DNA of 37,005 bases from Lachnospiraceae bacterium (GCA_017399885.1 JAFQAU010000234.1:1-37005), one strand, 5' to 3'; numbered from the stretch's first letter, positions 7,949 through 17,705 are shown. The notes: generated by a model not told the origin, from the sequence alone. Translations and numbers: made by a program.

Positions 7949-9646
7949 ATGAATACTGTAGTTAGCGTCGGAAAGCAAAATTTTCAATCACTTAGAGAAA
8001 ATGGATATTTCTATATAGATAAAACAGATTTTATCAAAGAGTGGTGGGAAGCCGGGGACGAAGTTACTTTGATCACTCGCCCTCGTAGATTCGGAAAAAC
8101 GTTGAATATGAATATGTTAGAATGCTTTTTTTCTATAAAGTATAAAGAACGTTCAGATCTGTTTGAAGGACTTCATATATGGGAAAATGAAAATTATAGA
8201 CAGTTACAGGGAACTCATCCTGTGATATTTCTAAGTTTTGCTGATGTAAAGCAGGAAAATTATAAGGATGCTATAAAAAAAATAAAGAGTATTCTGACGA
8301 AACTGTATGATGAGCGATATTATTTGGCTGATTGGAATGGTTTAACACCAAATGAACGAAAACAATTTTTATCTGTCAGTGCGGATATGGATGATGTAAC
8401 AGCCCAGGATGCATTAAAAAATCTGAGTGATTATTTAAGCAGATATTATAAAAAGAATGTTCTTATCTTGTTAGATGAATATGATACCCCAATGCAAGAG
8501 GCATATCTGGGTGGTTACTGGGATGAATTCACTGCATTTATCCGTAGCCTGTTTAATTCCACCTTTAAGACAAACCCCTACTTGGAACGGGCTATTTTAA
8601 CGGGGATTACTCAGGTATCTAAGGAAAGTATTTTTTCGGATCTTAATAATCCTAAGGTAGTAACAACTACAAGCAAGCAGTATGAAACCAGTTTTGGTTT
8701 TACAGAAAAAGAAGTGTTCTCTTCTCTGGAATATTTTGATTTATCAGACTGGAAGCAATCAGTAAAAGATTGGTACGATGGTTTTACATTTGGAAAACAT
8801 ACAGATATTTATAATCCGTGGTCGATCATAAATTTTCTAGATACAAAAGGAGAATTTGACACATATTGGGCAAATACCAGCAGTAACAGATTGGTGAGTA
8901 AACTACTTCAGGAAGGCAGTAATCGCTTAAAAATCAATTTTGAGTTATTACTAAAAGGCGAGAGCATCCGATGTCCGATTGACGAGCAGATTGTATATAA
9001 TCAGCTGGATGAGGATGATGATGCTATCTGGAGCCTGATGCTTGCCAGCGGATATTTAAAAGTTCTCAAGTTTGAGCAAATGGATCAGATCATTTGTGAT
9101 GAAGAACCGTTATATGAGCTAGCGATTACCAATCATGAAGTAAAAAGAATGTTTCGCAAAATGGTACGTGGATGGTTCAAAAAAACAAAGTGGGATTACA
9201 ATGATTTTGTGAAAGCAATGCTCTGCGGCGATGTAGATGAAATGAACGAATATATGAACCTTGTGACCGAGCAGGTATTTAGCAATTTTGATACCGGAAA
9301 AAGTCCTTCCCAAAGGCATCCGGAACGTTTCTATCACGGTTTCGTACTTGGTCTGATTGTGGAACTTTCAGAAAAATATCTGATCACTTCAAACCGAGAG
9401 AGTGGTTTTGGCCGGTATGATGTGATGATAGAGCCAAAGAATAAGGACGATGATGCCATCATCCTGGAATTTAAAGTATTCAATGCCAAAAAAGAAAAGA
9501 CATTGGAAGAAACCGTACAAGCTGCTCTTTCCCAAATCGAAGAGAAGAAGTACGAATCCCAGTTGCTTGTCAGAGGATTTAGAAAAGAACAAATACGAAA
9601 ATATGGTTTTGCATTTGAAGGAAAAAATGTGTTGATTGGTGAATAA
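7949..9646 (+). CDS. AAA-ATPase-like protein with C-terminal PD-(D/E)XK nuclease-like domain
   Basis: This belongs to the widespread AAA-ATPase_like (PF09820) plus PDDEXK_9 (PF08011) architecture of anaerobes. The N-terminus reads GKQNFQSLRENGYFYIDKT and then carries the family's Walker A variant RPRRFGKT (residues ~43-50 from this start). A Walker B-like LILLDEYDTP follows near 8461. The C-terminal domain contains GRYD...IILEFK (9413-9475), matching the D...ExK core of PD-(D/E)XK nucleases. The molecular role of the family is poorly known; mobile-element or defence functions have been suggested from context. The frame extends upstream to a GTG at 7883, but homologues start close to MNTVVSVGKQ, so ATG 7949 is preferred. 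The ORF is intact amid decayed neighbours. Confidence 0.8.
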   Translation: MNTVVSVGKQNFQSLRENGYFYIDKTDFIKEWWEAGDEVTLITRPRRFGKTLNMNMLECFFSIKYKERSDLFEGLHIWENENYRQLQGTHPVIFLSFADVKQENYKDAIKKIKSILTKLYDERYYLADWNGLTPNERKQFLSVSADMDDVTAQDALKNLSDYLSRYYKKNVLILLDEYDTPMQEAYLGGYWDEFTAFIRSLFNSTFKTNPYLERAILTGITQVSKESIFSDLNNPKVVTTTSKQYETSFGFTEKEVFSSLEYFDLSDWKQSVKDWYDGFTFGKHTDIYNPWSIINFLDTKGEFDTYWANTSSNRLVSKLLQEGSNRLKINFELLLKGESIRCPIDEQIVYNQLDEDDDAIWSLMLASGYLKVLKFEQMDQIICDEEPLYELAITNHEVKRMFRKMVRGWFKKTKWDYNDFVKAMLCGDVDEMNEYMNLVTEQVFSNFDTGKSPSQRHPERFYHGFVLGLIVELSEKYLITSNRESGFGRYDVMIEPKNKDDDAIILEFKVFNAKKEKTLEETVQAALSQIEEKKYESQLLVRGFRKEQIRKYGFAFEGKNVLIGE

Positions 9647-9666
9647 CATAGGGGATGGTGATTAGA

Positions 9667-9870
9667 ATGGAATATACAGTCAATATTTTATGTGACAAAG
9701 AAGCAGGTGTATGGATTGCTATCGGTAATGACATTCCAGGCTTAGTTTTGGAGTCACCCTCTTACTATACCCTTTTGAAGCGTTTGAAGTCTGCTGTTCC
9801 AGACATTTTAGAAGCAAATTATATGCCAAAAATGTCACATCTGAAAATATTAAGGGGGATTGGCGTATGA
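9667..9870 (+). CDS. DUF1902 domain protein (HicB-like fold)
   Basis: MEYTVNILCDKEAGVWIAIG followed by NDIPGLVLES and LLKRLKSAVPDILEAN is a clear DUF1902 (PF08972) signature. This small domain is related to HicB-type antitoxins. AGGGG lies 12 nt upstream of ATG 9667; an in-frame ATG at 9655 directly abuts it and is less likely. Its stop overlaps the next start (ATGA at 9867-9870), so the two are translationally coupled. It follows the AAA-ATPase gene by about 20 bp and may be in the same transcript. Confidence 0.75.
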   Translation: MEYTVNILCDKEAGVWIAIGNDIPGLVLESPSYYTLLKRLKSAVPDILEANYMPKMSHLKILRGIGV

Positions 9871-10058
9871 CTAACTTTTTTAATGATACGATGCAAGGAT
9901 TGTTAGAGGCAATTGCAATCAAGAATGGTGAAATAGAAATGGAAGATGTCCTTACCTATGAAGATTACAATATTATCAGAAAAAGAAGTTGCAGAAGAGT
10001 GTCAGAAACAACGAGAATTACTAAAAAACAGCAGGAAACGCAAAAAAAGAAACCATGA
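9867..10058 (+). CDS. Small protein coupled to DUF1902 gene, probably truncated
   Basis: MTNFFNDTMQGLLEAIAIKN followed by GEIEMEDV resembles the N-terminus of short regulators/antitoxins paired with DUF1902 proteins in Lachnospiraceae. Relatives usually continue into a helix-turn-helix domain. Here the rest (RKRSCRRVSETTRITKKQQE...) is basic and low in complexity. The other frame over the same bases reads EKEVAEECQKQRELLKNSRK, so a frameshift around 9950 is plausible. It starts in an ATGA overlap with the preceding gene. Confidence 0.45.
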   Translation: MTNFFNDTMQGLLEAIAIKNGEIEMEDVLTYEDYNIIRKRSCRRVSETTRITKKQQETQKKKP

Positions 10059-10207
10059 AGAAATCTATAATAAGAGAAGAAATTATGCAGATAAATCAAA
10101 CAAACCTTTCGTGTTATAAATACAGTTTTATATCAAAGTCAGGATTTTCTTGTGGAGAAACAGAAAAAAGAATTTTAAGTAGGTTGGAAGAACTTTATAT
10201 ACCTTAG
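10055..10207 (+). CDS. 50-residue ORF in ATGA overlap
   Basis: MKKSIIREEIMQINQTNLSC...RILSRLEELYIP starts in the ATGA overlap with the stop of the preceding ORF and ends at TAG 10205-10207. The position suggests translational coupling. No family is recognised and chance occurrence is possible. Confidence 0.3.
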   Translation: MKKSIIREEIMQINQTNLSCYKYSFISKSGFSCGETEKRILSRLEELYIP

Positions 10208-10243
10208 GTTTTGTTTAGAATAATAGAAAGGATTTTATATTTT

Positions 10244-11362
10244 ATGAAAAATACATGTATGAACACCCATATCCCCAAAAAGAAGCACGCTAAAAAAATT
10301 TGGCCCCTTTGCCTTTTTCTATTACTTACATCCTTCCTTTTCGGAAAACATATGTATACTACAAAGTCTTTTATTTACTCTAAAGACGATTCCCCTTCCA
10401 ATGTAACCGGTTCAGCAATTACCCCAACAGAGACTGCCTCAACACCTTTGCCAATAGTTACAGATACCACTCAGGTTGCCACACCAACAGCAATTACAGC
10501 ATATCCTACCAAAAAGGGATTTATACTTCATTGGAAAAAAATGAAAGACATTTCCGGCTACGAAATACAATATTCCAAGAATAAGAATTTTAAAAATTAT
10601 GAAAGCATAAATATTAAGAATAGAAATACCCTTAGGAAAACCATCAAAAAGTTGAAGAAAAATACGAAATATTACGCACGAATTCGTGCCTATAAAACCA
10701 CCAAAAATCAAATTATATATGGTGATTTTTCAAAGGAGGTATCTGTGAAAACAGCAGGAACTGTTACTTATTTATACAAGGAGGGCTTCTATTCAGAAAA
10801 AATATCCTCCGCCGTAGAAAAACGTATGCTGGGAAAATCCTATAAAAAGAATGAGGTAATTTCTCTTTCCGATTTAAGATATGTGCGAGTTCTTCACTAT
10901 AACTATAATGGGAAAATCAAAAGTGGAGAATTGGTTGTGCATAAGAAAATTGAGAAAAAAGTGGTTAAGATTTTCTATGAGCTTTACCAAAATAAATACC
11001 CAATCCAACGAATGAGATTGATTGATGATTACAACGCAGATGATAACAAGTCCATGGAACAAAACAACACCTCTGCTTTTAATTTTAGAAAAGCAGTAGG
11101 TTCCACAAACTTATCCAAGCACGCCTATGGATTGGCAATTGATATTAACCCTAGAATCAATCCTTATGTAAAAAATGGAACGATTCTTCCTAAGAATGGA
11201 AAAACATACGTACAAAGAGATACTTCTCTTTGCACAGGAAAATATAAGGATAACATGATTCAAAAGAATGATATAGTTTATAAAATTTTTACAAAATATG
11301 GCTTTACCTGGGGAGGAGACTGGTACTCTCTAAAAGATTACCAACATTTTCAAATCAATTAA
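10244..11362 (+). CDS. Exported M15-family D,D-carboxypeptidase-like protein with Fn3 domain
   Basis: An N-terminal membrane anchor/signal (IWPLCLFLLLTSFLFG, about residues 19-34 from this start) is followed by a T/P-rich linker. A fibronectin type III-like domain comes next (GYEIQYSKNKNF...YYARIRAY). The C-terminus is a VanY/M15 peptidase domain: SKHAYGLAIDIN supplies the SxHxxGxAxD zinc motif (H293, D300) and WYSLKDYQHF supplies the third ligand (H368). Such enzymes cleave D-Ala-D-Ala or related cross-links in peptidoglycan stems outside the cell. The frame runs up to a TTG at 10211, but AAAGGA 11 nt before ATG 10244 decides the start. It is a single gene whose 3' side was invaded by an IS1182 relic. 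Confidence 0.85.
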   Translation: MKNTCMNTHIPKKKHAKKIWPLCLFLLLTSFLFGKHMYTTKSFIYSKDDSPSNVTGSAITPTETASTPLPIVTDTTQVATPTAITAYPTKKGFILHWKKMKDISGYEIQYSKNKNFKNYESINIKNRNTLRKTIKKLKKNTKYYARIRAYKTTKNQIIYGDFSKEVSVKTAGTVTYLYKEGFYSEKISSAVEKRMLGKSYKKNEVISLSDLRYVRVLHYNYNGKIKSGELVVHKKIEKKVVKIFYELYQNKYPIQRMRLIDDYNADDNKSMEQNNTSAFNFRKAVGSTNLSKHAYGLAIDINPRINPYVKNGTILPKNGKTYVQRDTSLCTGKYKDNMIQKNDIVYKIFTKYGFTWGGDWYSLKDYQHFQIN

Positions 11363-11369
11363 ATAACGA

Positions 11370-12596
11370 AACAAGGGGCTGTCGCATTAACAATTTTTAA
11401 TCATTAGTGTGCAGCCTCTTTTTGACCACTTATTGGCTAATTTTAACTACATTTTTGGTGTTTTGCAGTTATTACCCTTGATACATTCAGCTTTATAAGG
11501 GTAACCTTTACAATTTTCACATCTGTAAATGGTTTTCTCAATTACATAACCAGTTTTGGACTTGCTATGTTTTATATTGGCCACAATCAATTTCTGATTA
11601 TTTTTGTAATTGTAAAAATCACCATTTTCGTCATACTCCATGTTGTCTATTTTTCCGATATCATTTTTGTATTTTGTGTCTTCCATATTTCATAATTAGC
11701 AGGCTTTATGACTTTCTAAAAGATACATAAAGTTGATATCTCTCTTGCATTTTTTTATTAGATAATTGCAAAACTAACATTTAAAATGAGATGACTCGAC
11801 CATGAAAATGGGATAAATTACAAATAACTTCCGGATGAGCATCTAAAAAGTCTTTGTTATAAAAAGAAATATGGCGGATGATACCAAGACCATTTGTGAC
11901 AATGCCAAACTTTTAAGCATAGCAAAAGTAACCATTTATATACATTTTCTGGATGACTGGATTTGCAGTTGCGTGTGATGGCATGGAACCATATGCAGCT
12001 TTATAGGGATCGAAATCATTATTAGATTCCAAATTTTTTACATAGGCTTTTAACTGTTTGATATTACGGTTGGCAAATTTGGGGTTGTTTTCTGTAACCC
12101 ATGCTTCGATACCGGAAGTGTCAAACAAAAGCATATCCGCTTTTTCAGAATAAATAGCCGTGCAGATTGGTTCTGTAATGTCAACAAGGTTATGGAAAAC
12201 TTTTTCAATATCATTTTCAAAATCTTGTTTGAAACGAGTGATTTTAGAAGCATCAGGAACTTTTTTGAAACCACAAAAATCACGAAGATGCTGAGAGTAA
12301 TGTGTTCCTCGAGTAAAGAAAGAAACCGAGGTTTGTCTTCTTCAAAAATATTTTTACAATCTTCAAAAATATCTTCCAATTTTAGTTGTTTATGTGGTAT
12401 CATATAAATGTCTCCTTTCGGGGGTTGGTAGTTAGTTTCTTGTCAATTCTATTATACCATAACCCGTGAGGAGATATTTTATTTTGTAACAAAAAATATG
12501 CCGTATTTATGCGACTTGTGGCGCTTCGCAAACGCCTAAAATTTTTTATATAGAAAAGGAGCTGCGCGCTAATTCTTAGTGCGACAGCCCCTTGTT
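11370..12596 (-). mobile_element. IS1182-family insertion sequence relic
   Basis: The 1.23-kb element is bounded by a perfect 17-bp inverted repeat: AACAAGGGGCTGTCGCA at 11370-11386 and its complement at 12580-12596. The GGGGCTGTCGCA end is typical of IS1182 elements. The interior carries a minus-strand transposase gene with deletion and frameshifts. Intact members are longer (usually about 1.6-1.9 kb), so a substantial internal part has been lost. Target-site duplication is not obvious. Confidence 0.85.
11447..12403 (-). pseudogene. IS1182-family transposase, deleted and frameshifted
   Basis: The start MIPHKQLKLEDIFEDCKNIF then EEDKPRFLSLLEEHI (12403 downward) is the N-terminus of an IS1182 transposase. 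After LEEHI a deletion joins directly to LRDFCGFKKVPDASKITRFK in another frame. This continues as MLLFDTSGIEAWVTENNPKF (12134 downward), which holds the first catalytic Asp region of the DDE domain. The last piece (11686-11447) keeps the Cys-rich part (YRCENCKGYPYKAECIKG). At least three frame or deletion lesions make it inactive. It has AAGGAG before ATG 12403. Confidence 0.8.
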
Positions 12597-12639
12597 AATT
12601 ATTCCAACCTTGACTACGCAATTACTTACTAGGCCTCTT

Positions 12640-15600
12640 TTACGGATTAATTTCATTTATAACTACATCTGTATCACCATCAACAGAAAGCTTCGTCTCA
12701 TCTAAAATATTATAAAAATTTATGACTGGAATTATTTTTCCATCGTTTTTTACTCCACCTTCAAAAATGGCATATTTAGACATAATGGATACCGATCCAT
12801 TATGGTCTACAACAACCTCGGACATCTCTTGCAAATCATACTTCCATGACCATCCTGTATCTTCATAAATTCGATACCATTTTCCCAATGCTACGTTTAT
12901 GGTCTTTGCATTCCGATAGAAATAGTTATTTCCGTTGTATAAGAGCTCTGATTGTAACTTGTTTGAGTCATCAATCGGAATACTAATCTGAAAGGTCTTC
13001 ACTACATTGCTTCCACTTTCCGCATCAGCCTGTGTTTTATATTCCTCAATGACAAAAATAAAGCTTTGCGTTGCACCTGTTAAGCCACCATAAGTTATTC
13101 CTTCTGCATACGTTTTATCCGTTCCATCTTTATTTTCATAATATAAATTATCCACATACTTATATATAGTAACATAGGAAGGATCATAGCGATTTACATA
13201 AGTAACATCAAATCCAGAATTTTTGTATGACAATTGCATCTTTATGGTTCCAGTGTCAGTATCAGCTGGGGTAACACAGCTACCTCTATTAACATCAATT
13301 CTGTGTACTTTAAAATATTTCAAAATATCTTCTGTAATGGTATACGTATATCCATCTACACTCAAAGGAATATCCTGAATATATGCCCATTGGGTCGCCT
13401 TTATTGCGATTTTCCCATTGGTAAGTGGTATATTTTCAAGCCTATTTCCCTCTTCATCCTTTGCAATTTCTTCTTCCCCTTCTTCATTATACTGATAAAT
13501 ATCATATGTATATGTGACAAGATTCGGATCATCACTTACGATAGTAAATACATATTCTTCATCTTTAAAATTCTTCCATTCACCTCGTGCTAACTTTTCT
13601 AACCGAATTACACCTTTTTGGTTAATAAAAGTTATATGAATATCTACCTGATCAAATTCATTGACATTCTCCGAAGTAGCTCCATTAACCACACTTTCCG
13701 GGATAATTCCTGCAATTGTTCCCTCCCGTCCAGTAGTTATGGTAATCTCATCACCCGTATCTGCAGTCATTTTTGTTTTTCCATCTATTTTTGTTTTATA
13801 TAAAACAGAGATTTCCCCAGCTACCGAATCCGAAGTATTTGATTCAATAATTTGGTATTTTGTACCAACTGGAATCCCCTCTATCACCACATGTTCTCCA
13901 GGCTTTAATTTTACCACAGGAGCATCTACATCTAAAGTTCCCTCTGTTTGTGTACCATCAGCATTGTAGCATACATATTCAAGTGCATATCCCACATAGT
14001 TACCATCTTCCACGCCAAATACATCTTGAAACTTTACAGTAAAGCTATATTCTTGATCCTTTCCACCATCCTTCATACCTGTTACTTCTTTATAAATGCA
14101 AAGATTCCCCGTTTTTACTTGATTGGTAAAGGTCTCTTTTATCGTGATTTTGTCACTGGAAGTAAAAGTCTCTGTATCCGATACAGGTACATTGGAAAAT
14201 TTAAAATCTCCTGATATATTTACCTTTACTGTTCTTTCATCTATCAAATCTCCCGGTAGATTTATTGCTTCTTCCGTGGTATAGTAATAATTTTTTGTCT
14301 TACGTGTTCCTATTGTAGCATAAGAAACATAATTATTTCCATTTATTTGACCTGTTGGGTCCGATCTAACCATCTTTCCCAAGTACTCTTGTGTCACGAT
14401 TCTCATATTGCTATCCATTCGAAACTGCTTCAGAAACGTAGCACTGTTTCCATCTAAAAGAGAAAAAATACCATCTACATCTGTTTTTCCTGATGTAACT
14501 TGATTATTTTCAAAAATATGAATGGTTGTAGAACCACTCATGGTTAGTGCATCATAGCTTTCTGTAGTCGCTGGATATGCTTCCGTTAAATTATATGTAG
14601 TACTCGCTACTGGATTATACTCAGTTTCACTAGTTGGCACAAATGTAGAAGAACTTCCTTTTGTTTGGTATGGGAGATTCATACTGTGGTTAGAAGTTGC
14701 ATTAGCAGGATGATTCTCATTTGCTAACTCAGACGCACAAACAAACCCATTCTGTCTATTATTTTTAAAACCTACAGGTTTATATAACACTCCATTCTCC
14801 ACCACAAAAGTATAGTCATATGTCTTACCATTGATATAAATTTCCCCTGAAGCTTTGCTACTAATCGATTGTGCTGGTTGACCAAATTGCTGCACATTCT
14901 GATCACTAGTAAAATAGAATTCATCATCTTTATTTACATCAAAGTAATATATGTTATCTTTATATAATATCATCTCTTGGCGTACATTGTTAACGGTGAT
15001 GTATGGTTTGCTCCATGTAGTTCTATAAGCAGCAGCATTATCACCTGACACAGTGCCATTTTGTAAACCTGTATTCGCGTCACTTACCTTCGCTTGTGCC
15101 GCTTCCAAATCAAAGTAGATTCTAATCTTGGGTCGTTTCCCAAAACTCCAATAAGTTCTTTTCCCTTCATTTTCTCTTACACTAAGCAACTCGCTTGGAT
15201 ATTCTATCCCACTATCTTGTATATTTCCAGTCCCTGTTCCTACATTTTCAATCTTATATCGAAATGCATCATCCTCGGCCAAATCCTTTACCTTTGCTTT
15301 AAAAGCATTGGCAACCTGACTAAAATCAATCTTCGTCCTAACTGTCATTTCACTATCCGTTTTCACAGTATCTCCTGCAACTGGCGGATCGATTGGCTCA
15401 TTATGTGGAATAAAATTAAAATCCATATACAGATTTGACTCAATCATACCTCGTTCCATATAAAATACTGTTAATATATGTACAGCATCTTTCGCCACAC
15501 CACTTATGGTTTTGCTTGATGATTGAATAGTGGTATTTCCAGACTCGAAATTATTGGTTCCCCCAGTAGTCGTTGTACCATCTGTTTTATATGCTACTGC

Positions 15601-16824
15601 GGCTGCATAGGCTTTTATGGTATCTGTACTTCCTGAAAAATCAATATAACCCCTAGTCTTTGCATGGGCTCCTCCCAAATCCAATACTAATTTTCCATCT
15701 AGAAAAATCCATACATCGTCATCACCCTCAAAGTTAAACTTCATAGGTTGTCCACCATCTGCATAAGTTTGACATCCATCCTCTGTCAGATAAAAAGGAA
15801 TGTCCAAACGTAGCCCATATCCAAAATCCAAACTTGTTACACTTGCTTCTCCTTTATTAAATGGCAAAAACTGTGCTGTCTTGTTCTGTCTGCTAACTAC
15901 ATACTTGGAATTATAATAGTAATTTAATGAAGGTTTTGTATCTGAATCTGATTCTGCTTCTTTCTCTACACCATAATAATATTCATAGGTATTTGCTAAA
16001 TCACCACATTCTCCTGTTGCTTCACTTCCCTTAAATTTTACTACATCATATTTGCTATTGAACACATAATGACTTCCCTTTTGTTCATCATGTTCGTAGC
16101 GAAATGGAAATCCCACATGCTCAGCAATCACGCCAATTCCTATTTCATCTGCGCTAGCATACTTTTGCTCTAAAAATACACGATTAAAATAAGGCAAACT
16201 TACTGTACTATCTTTACATACAATATCTCCTGGATTATAAGTGTCTGCTGTCCATGCAAAATCTACCAAAGTATCTCCCACCAACCCCTGACAGGCTGCA
16301 TTGTAATTTTTACGGTTTGCAATATTCTGCGCCCAATAAAAACCTGTATAATTATCTAAACACCATTGATAACTACTGTAAGACCCTTGCCAATAGTTAT
16401 AAAAATTCCCTTCATACAATCCATATTGTTTAATATTGTTACTTTTGTAATACGCATCTAACTTTTTATTGAAAATCGTATATGGATTCCCAATTCCCGA
16501 TAACTCACCTTGTATTCCCTGATCTCTCCAACCCTTTTTTATTTCATTATCATAGCGATAATTATAAAAAGACGAGGAAACTAAAAGTAATTCTTGGTCA
16601 GTTGTATTATATACATCTGATGCGGAAATCTTACTCAATCCATAATTGTCACCAAAATTGGTTCCACCCAAATCTACACTGGAATAATCCGCTTTTGAGA
16701 TTTTTGTATTATCACCTGCTGTAGCATTTCCAATTATAAAAAAAGCCACACTCAGAAAGATTCCAACTATACCTAATCTCCAAAAAGTTAAAAATATTCT
16801 CTTATACCGATTTTTACTCTTCAT
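12640..16824 (-). CDS. Large secreted fibro-slime surface protein
   Basis: The 1394-residue protein has an N-terminal signal/anchor (residues 10-33). An aromatic- and Asn-rich region follows to ~330. A fibro-slime domain covers about 230-475, with the signatures FNFEGDDDVWIFLDGKLVLD (363-382) and LTVFYMERGMIESNLYMDFN (451-470). Long beta-rich stretches then lead to at least three SpaA/DUF7601-like Ig-type modules (NLCIYKEVTGMKDG near 910, IRLEKLARGEWKNF near 1070, VTIYKYVDN near 1220). These modules resemble pilin/adhesin repeats. No LPXTG motif or C-terminal anchor follows; it ends VVINEINP, so retention would depend on the N-terminal segment or assembly. Surface adhesion or matrix formation is inferred. 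It lies downstream of, and on the same strand as, the MoxR/VWA operon but has its own promoter-like sequence. Confidence 0.8.
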   Translation of the reverse strand: MKSKNRYKRIFLTFWRLGIVGIFLSVAFFIIGNATAGDNTKISKADYSSVDLGGTNFGDNYGLSKISASDVYNTTDQELLLVSSSFYNYRYDNEIKKGWRDQGIQGELSGIGNPYTIFNKKLDAYYKSNNIKQYGLYEGNFYNYWQGSYSSYQWCLDNYTGFYWAQNIANRKNYNAACQGLVGDTLVDFAWTADTYNPGDIVCKDSTVSLPYFNRVFLEQKYASADEIGIGVIAEHVGFPFRYEHDEQKGSHYVFNSKYDVVKFKGSEATGECGDLANTYEYYYGVEKEAESDSDTKPSLNYYYNSKYVVSRQNKTAQFLPFNKGEASVTSLDFGYGLRLDIPFYLTEDGCQTYADGGQPMKFNFEGDDDVWIFLDGKLVLDLGGAHAKTRGYIDFSGSTDTIKAYAAAVAYKTDGTTTTGGTNNFESGNTTIQSSSKTISGVAKDAVHILTVFYMERGMIESNLYMDFNFIPHNEPIDPPVAGDTVKTDSEMTVRTKIDFSQVANAFKAKVKDLAEDDAFRYKIENVGTGTGNIQDSGIEYPSELLSVRENEGKRTYWSFGKRPKIRIYFDLEAAQAKVSDANTGLQNGTVSGDNAAAYRTTWSKPYITVNNVRQEMILYKDNIYYFDVNKDDEFYFTSDQNVQQFGQPAQSISSKASGEIYINGKTYDYTFVVENGVLYKPVGFKNNRQNGFVCASELANENHPANATSNHSMNLPYQTKGSSSTFVPTSETEYNPVASTTYNLTEAYPATTESYDALTMSGSTTIHIFENNQVTSGKTDVDGIFSLLDGNSATFLKQFRMDSNMRIVTQEYLGKMVRSDPTGQINGNNYVSYATIGTRKTKNYYYTTEEAINLPGDLIDERTVKVNISGDFKFSNVPVSDTETFTSSDKITIKETFTNQVKTGNLCIYKEVTGMKDGGKDQEYSFTVKFQDVFGVEDGNYVGYALEYVCYNADGTQTEGTLDVDAPVVKLKPGEHVVIEGIPVGTKYQIIESNTSDSVAGEISVLYKTKIDGKTKMTADTGDEITITTGREGTIAGIIPESVVNGATSENVNEFDQVDIHITFINQKGVIRLEKLARGEWKNFKDEEYVFTIVSDDPNLVTYTYDIYQYNEEGEEEIAKDEEGNRLENIPLTNGKIAIKATQWAYIQDIPLSVDGYTYTITEDILKYFKVHRIDVNRGSCVTPADTDTGTIKMQLSYKNSGFDVTYVNRYDPSYVTIYKYVDNLYYENKDGTDKTYAEGITYGGLTGATQSFIFVIEEYKTQADAESGSNVVKTFQISIPIDDSNKLQSELLYNGNNYFYRNAKTINVALGKWYRIYEDTGWSWKYDLQEMSEVVVDHNGSVSIMSKYAIFEGGVKNDGKIIPVINFYNILDETKLSVDGDTDVVINEINP

Positions 16825-16872
16825 AAAAATCCCCCCAATAAATCCCCTACAATCGTTTGAACATCTAGTCCT

Positions 16873-16881
16873 ATTATAACA
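16873..16881 (-). promoter_or_regulatory. Extended -10 promoter of the surface-protein gene
   Basis: The minus strand reads TGTTATAAT (TGn extended -10) about 50 nt before the ATG at 16824. A TTGATT-like -35 is too close (13 bp), so the extended -10 would be the main determinant. Confidence 0.45.
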
Positions 16882-17030
16882 TATCTTCTTAAATCAAAAT
16901 AGTGAATATTCATGTTTTAAATATATTTAAAATCTTTAATAATTTCACAATAATTCCCACTCACCAACCCACCTATTTTTCTTCTTGAATTCGTGCATAT
17001 CCTCATAACTCATTTTTCTTTGCCTTAACT

Positions 17031-17705
17031 TTACCAGGTCTTTCCATCATAAAAATCAAAATCTCCAAAATTTTCAATACCTGACATTTCCCTACTCCTA
17101 GCTTCATTGCTTTGTCTTTGCAGATCCATAAGCTGCTGTTTTATATTCTCTTCTTCCTTATTATCTTCTTTCTCCTGCTTCTGTTCTGTATTTTTTTGAT
17201 CGGTTTTTTCCTCCCTCTTCTCCTCACCTCTCAATTCCTCTAACAGGCGATCTATATCCTCTTTTAACTGTTCTGCCTGTGCATTATGCCCACTGCCCTC
17301 TTCTGTGGCACAACCGTGGGCATACAAAACCTCCTTAGCTTCCTCTAATAATGCAATAGTCGCCTCCACATCATCCTCCGTTATCTCCTCTGGCTTAATA
17401 GGTGCAACCATAGCCAATACCAGATTAATTCGAATCATGCACTCTTCCTTTTCTCCAGGGTGATTTTCCAAGGCCGTTTCATAAGCTTCTATGGCTTTAT
17501 CATATTCTCCTTTTTGATAATACATATTTCCTTTATTATAGTGAGAAATATATGGCTCCAAAACACCTAGCCATGACAACTTATTTTCCTTATATTCGCC
17601 TGCCTTATAAGCTTTTATTACTGCCTCATTTGCCACAAAATTTACTATAAGCAGAAAGAAACATCCTATGAGTACACCCCAAACAATTGTAAGTATTTTC
17701 TTCAT
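17031..17705 (-). CDS. TPR membrane protein of the MoxR/VWA operon (BatC-like)
   Basis: One N-terminal transmembrane helix (ILTIVWGVLIGCFFLLIVNFV) is followed by a canonical TPR-type unit, HYNKGNMYYQKGEYDKAIEA plus YETALENHP, and further helices. The tail is highly charged and probably coiled (EEKREEKTDQKN...). TPR proteins of this size accompany VWA proteins in Bat operons, where they are thought to act as scaffolds for the VWA partners. GGAGG lies 5 nt before ATG 17705, which decides against the TTG frame start at 17717. A 27-bp gap separates it from the VWA gene upstream, and it is the last gene of the operon. Confidence 0.75.
   Translation of the reverse strand: MKKILTIVWGVLIGCFFLLIVNFVANEAVIKAYKAGEYKENKLSWLGVLEPYISHYNKGNMYYQKGEYDKAIEAYETALENHPGEKEECMIRINLVLAMVAPIKPEEITEDDVEATIALLEEAKEVLYAHGCATEEGSGHNAQAEQLKEDIDRLLEELRGEEKREEKTDQKNTEQKQEKEDNKEEENIKQQLMDLQRQSNEARSREMSGIENFGDFDFYDGKTW

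Noticed and set aside
16930-17005. Short minus-strand ORF (MSYEDMHEFKKKNRWVGEWE...) after the TPR gene
   Set aside because: Only about 22 codons with no good ribosome binding site; cannot be distinguished from chance.
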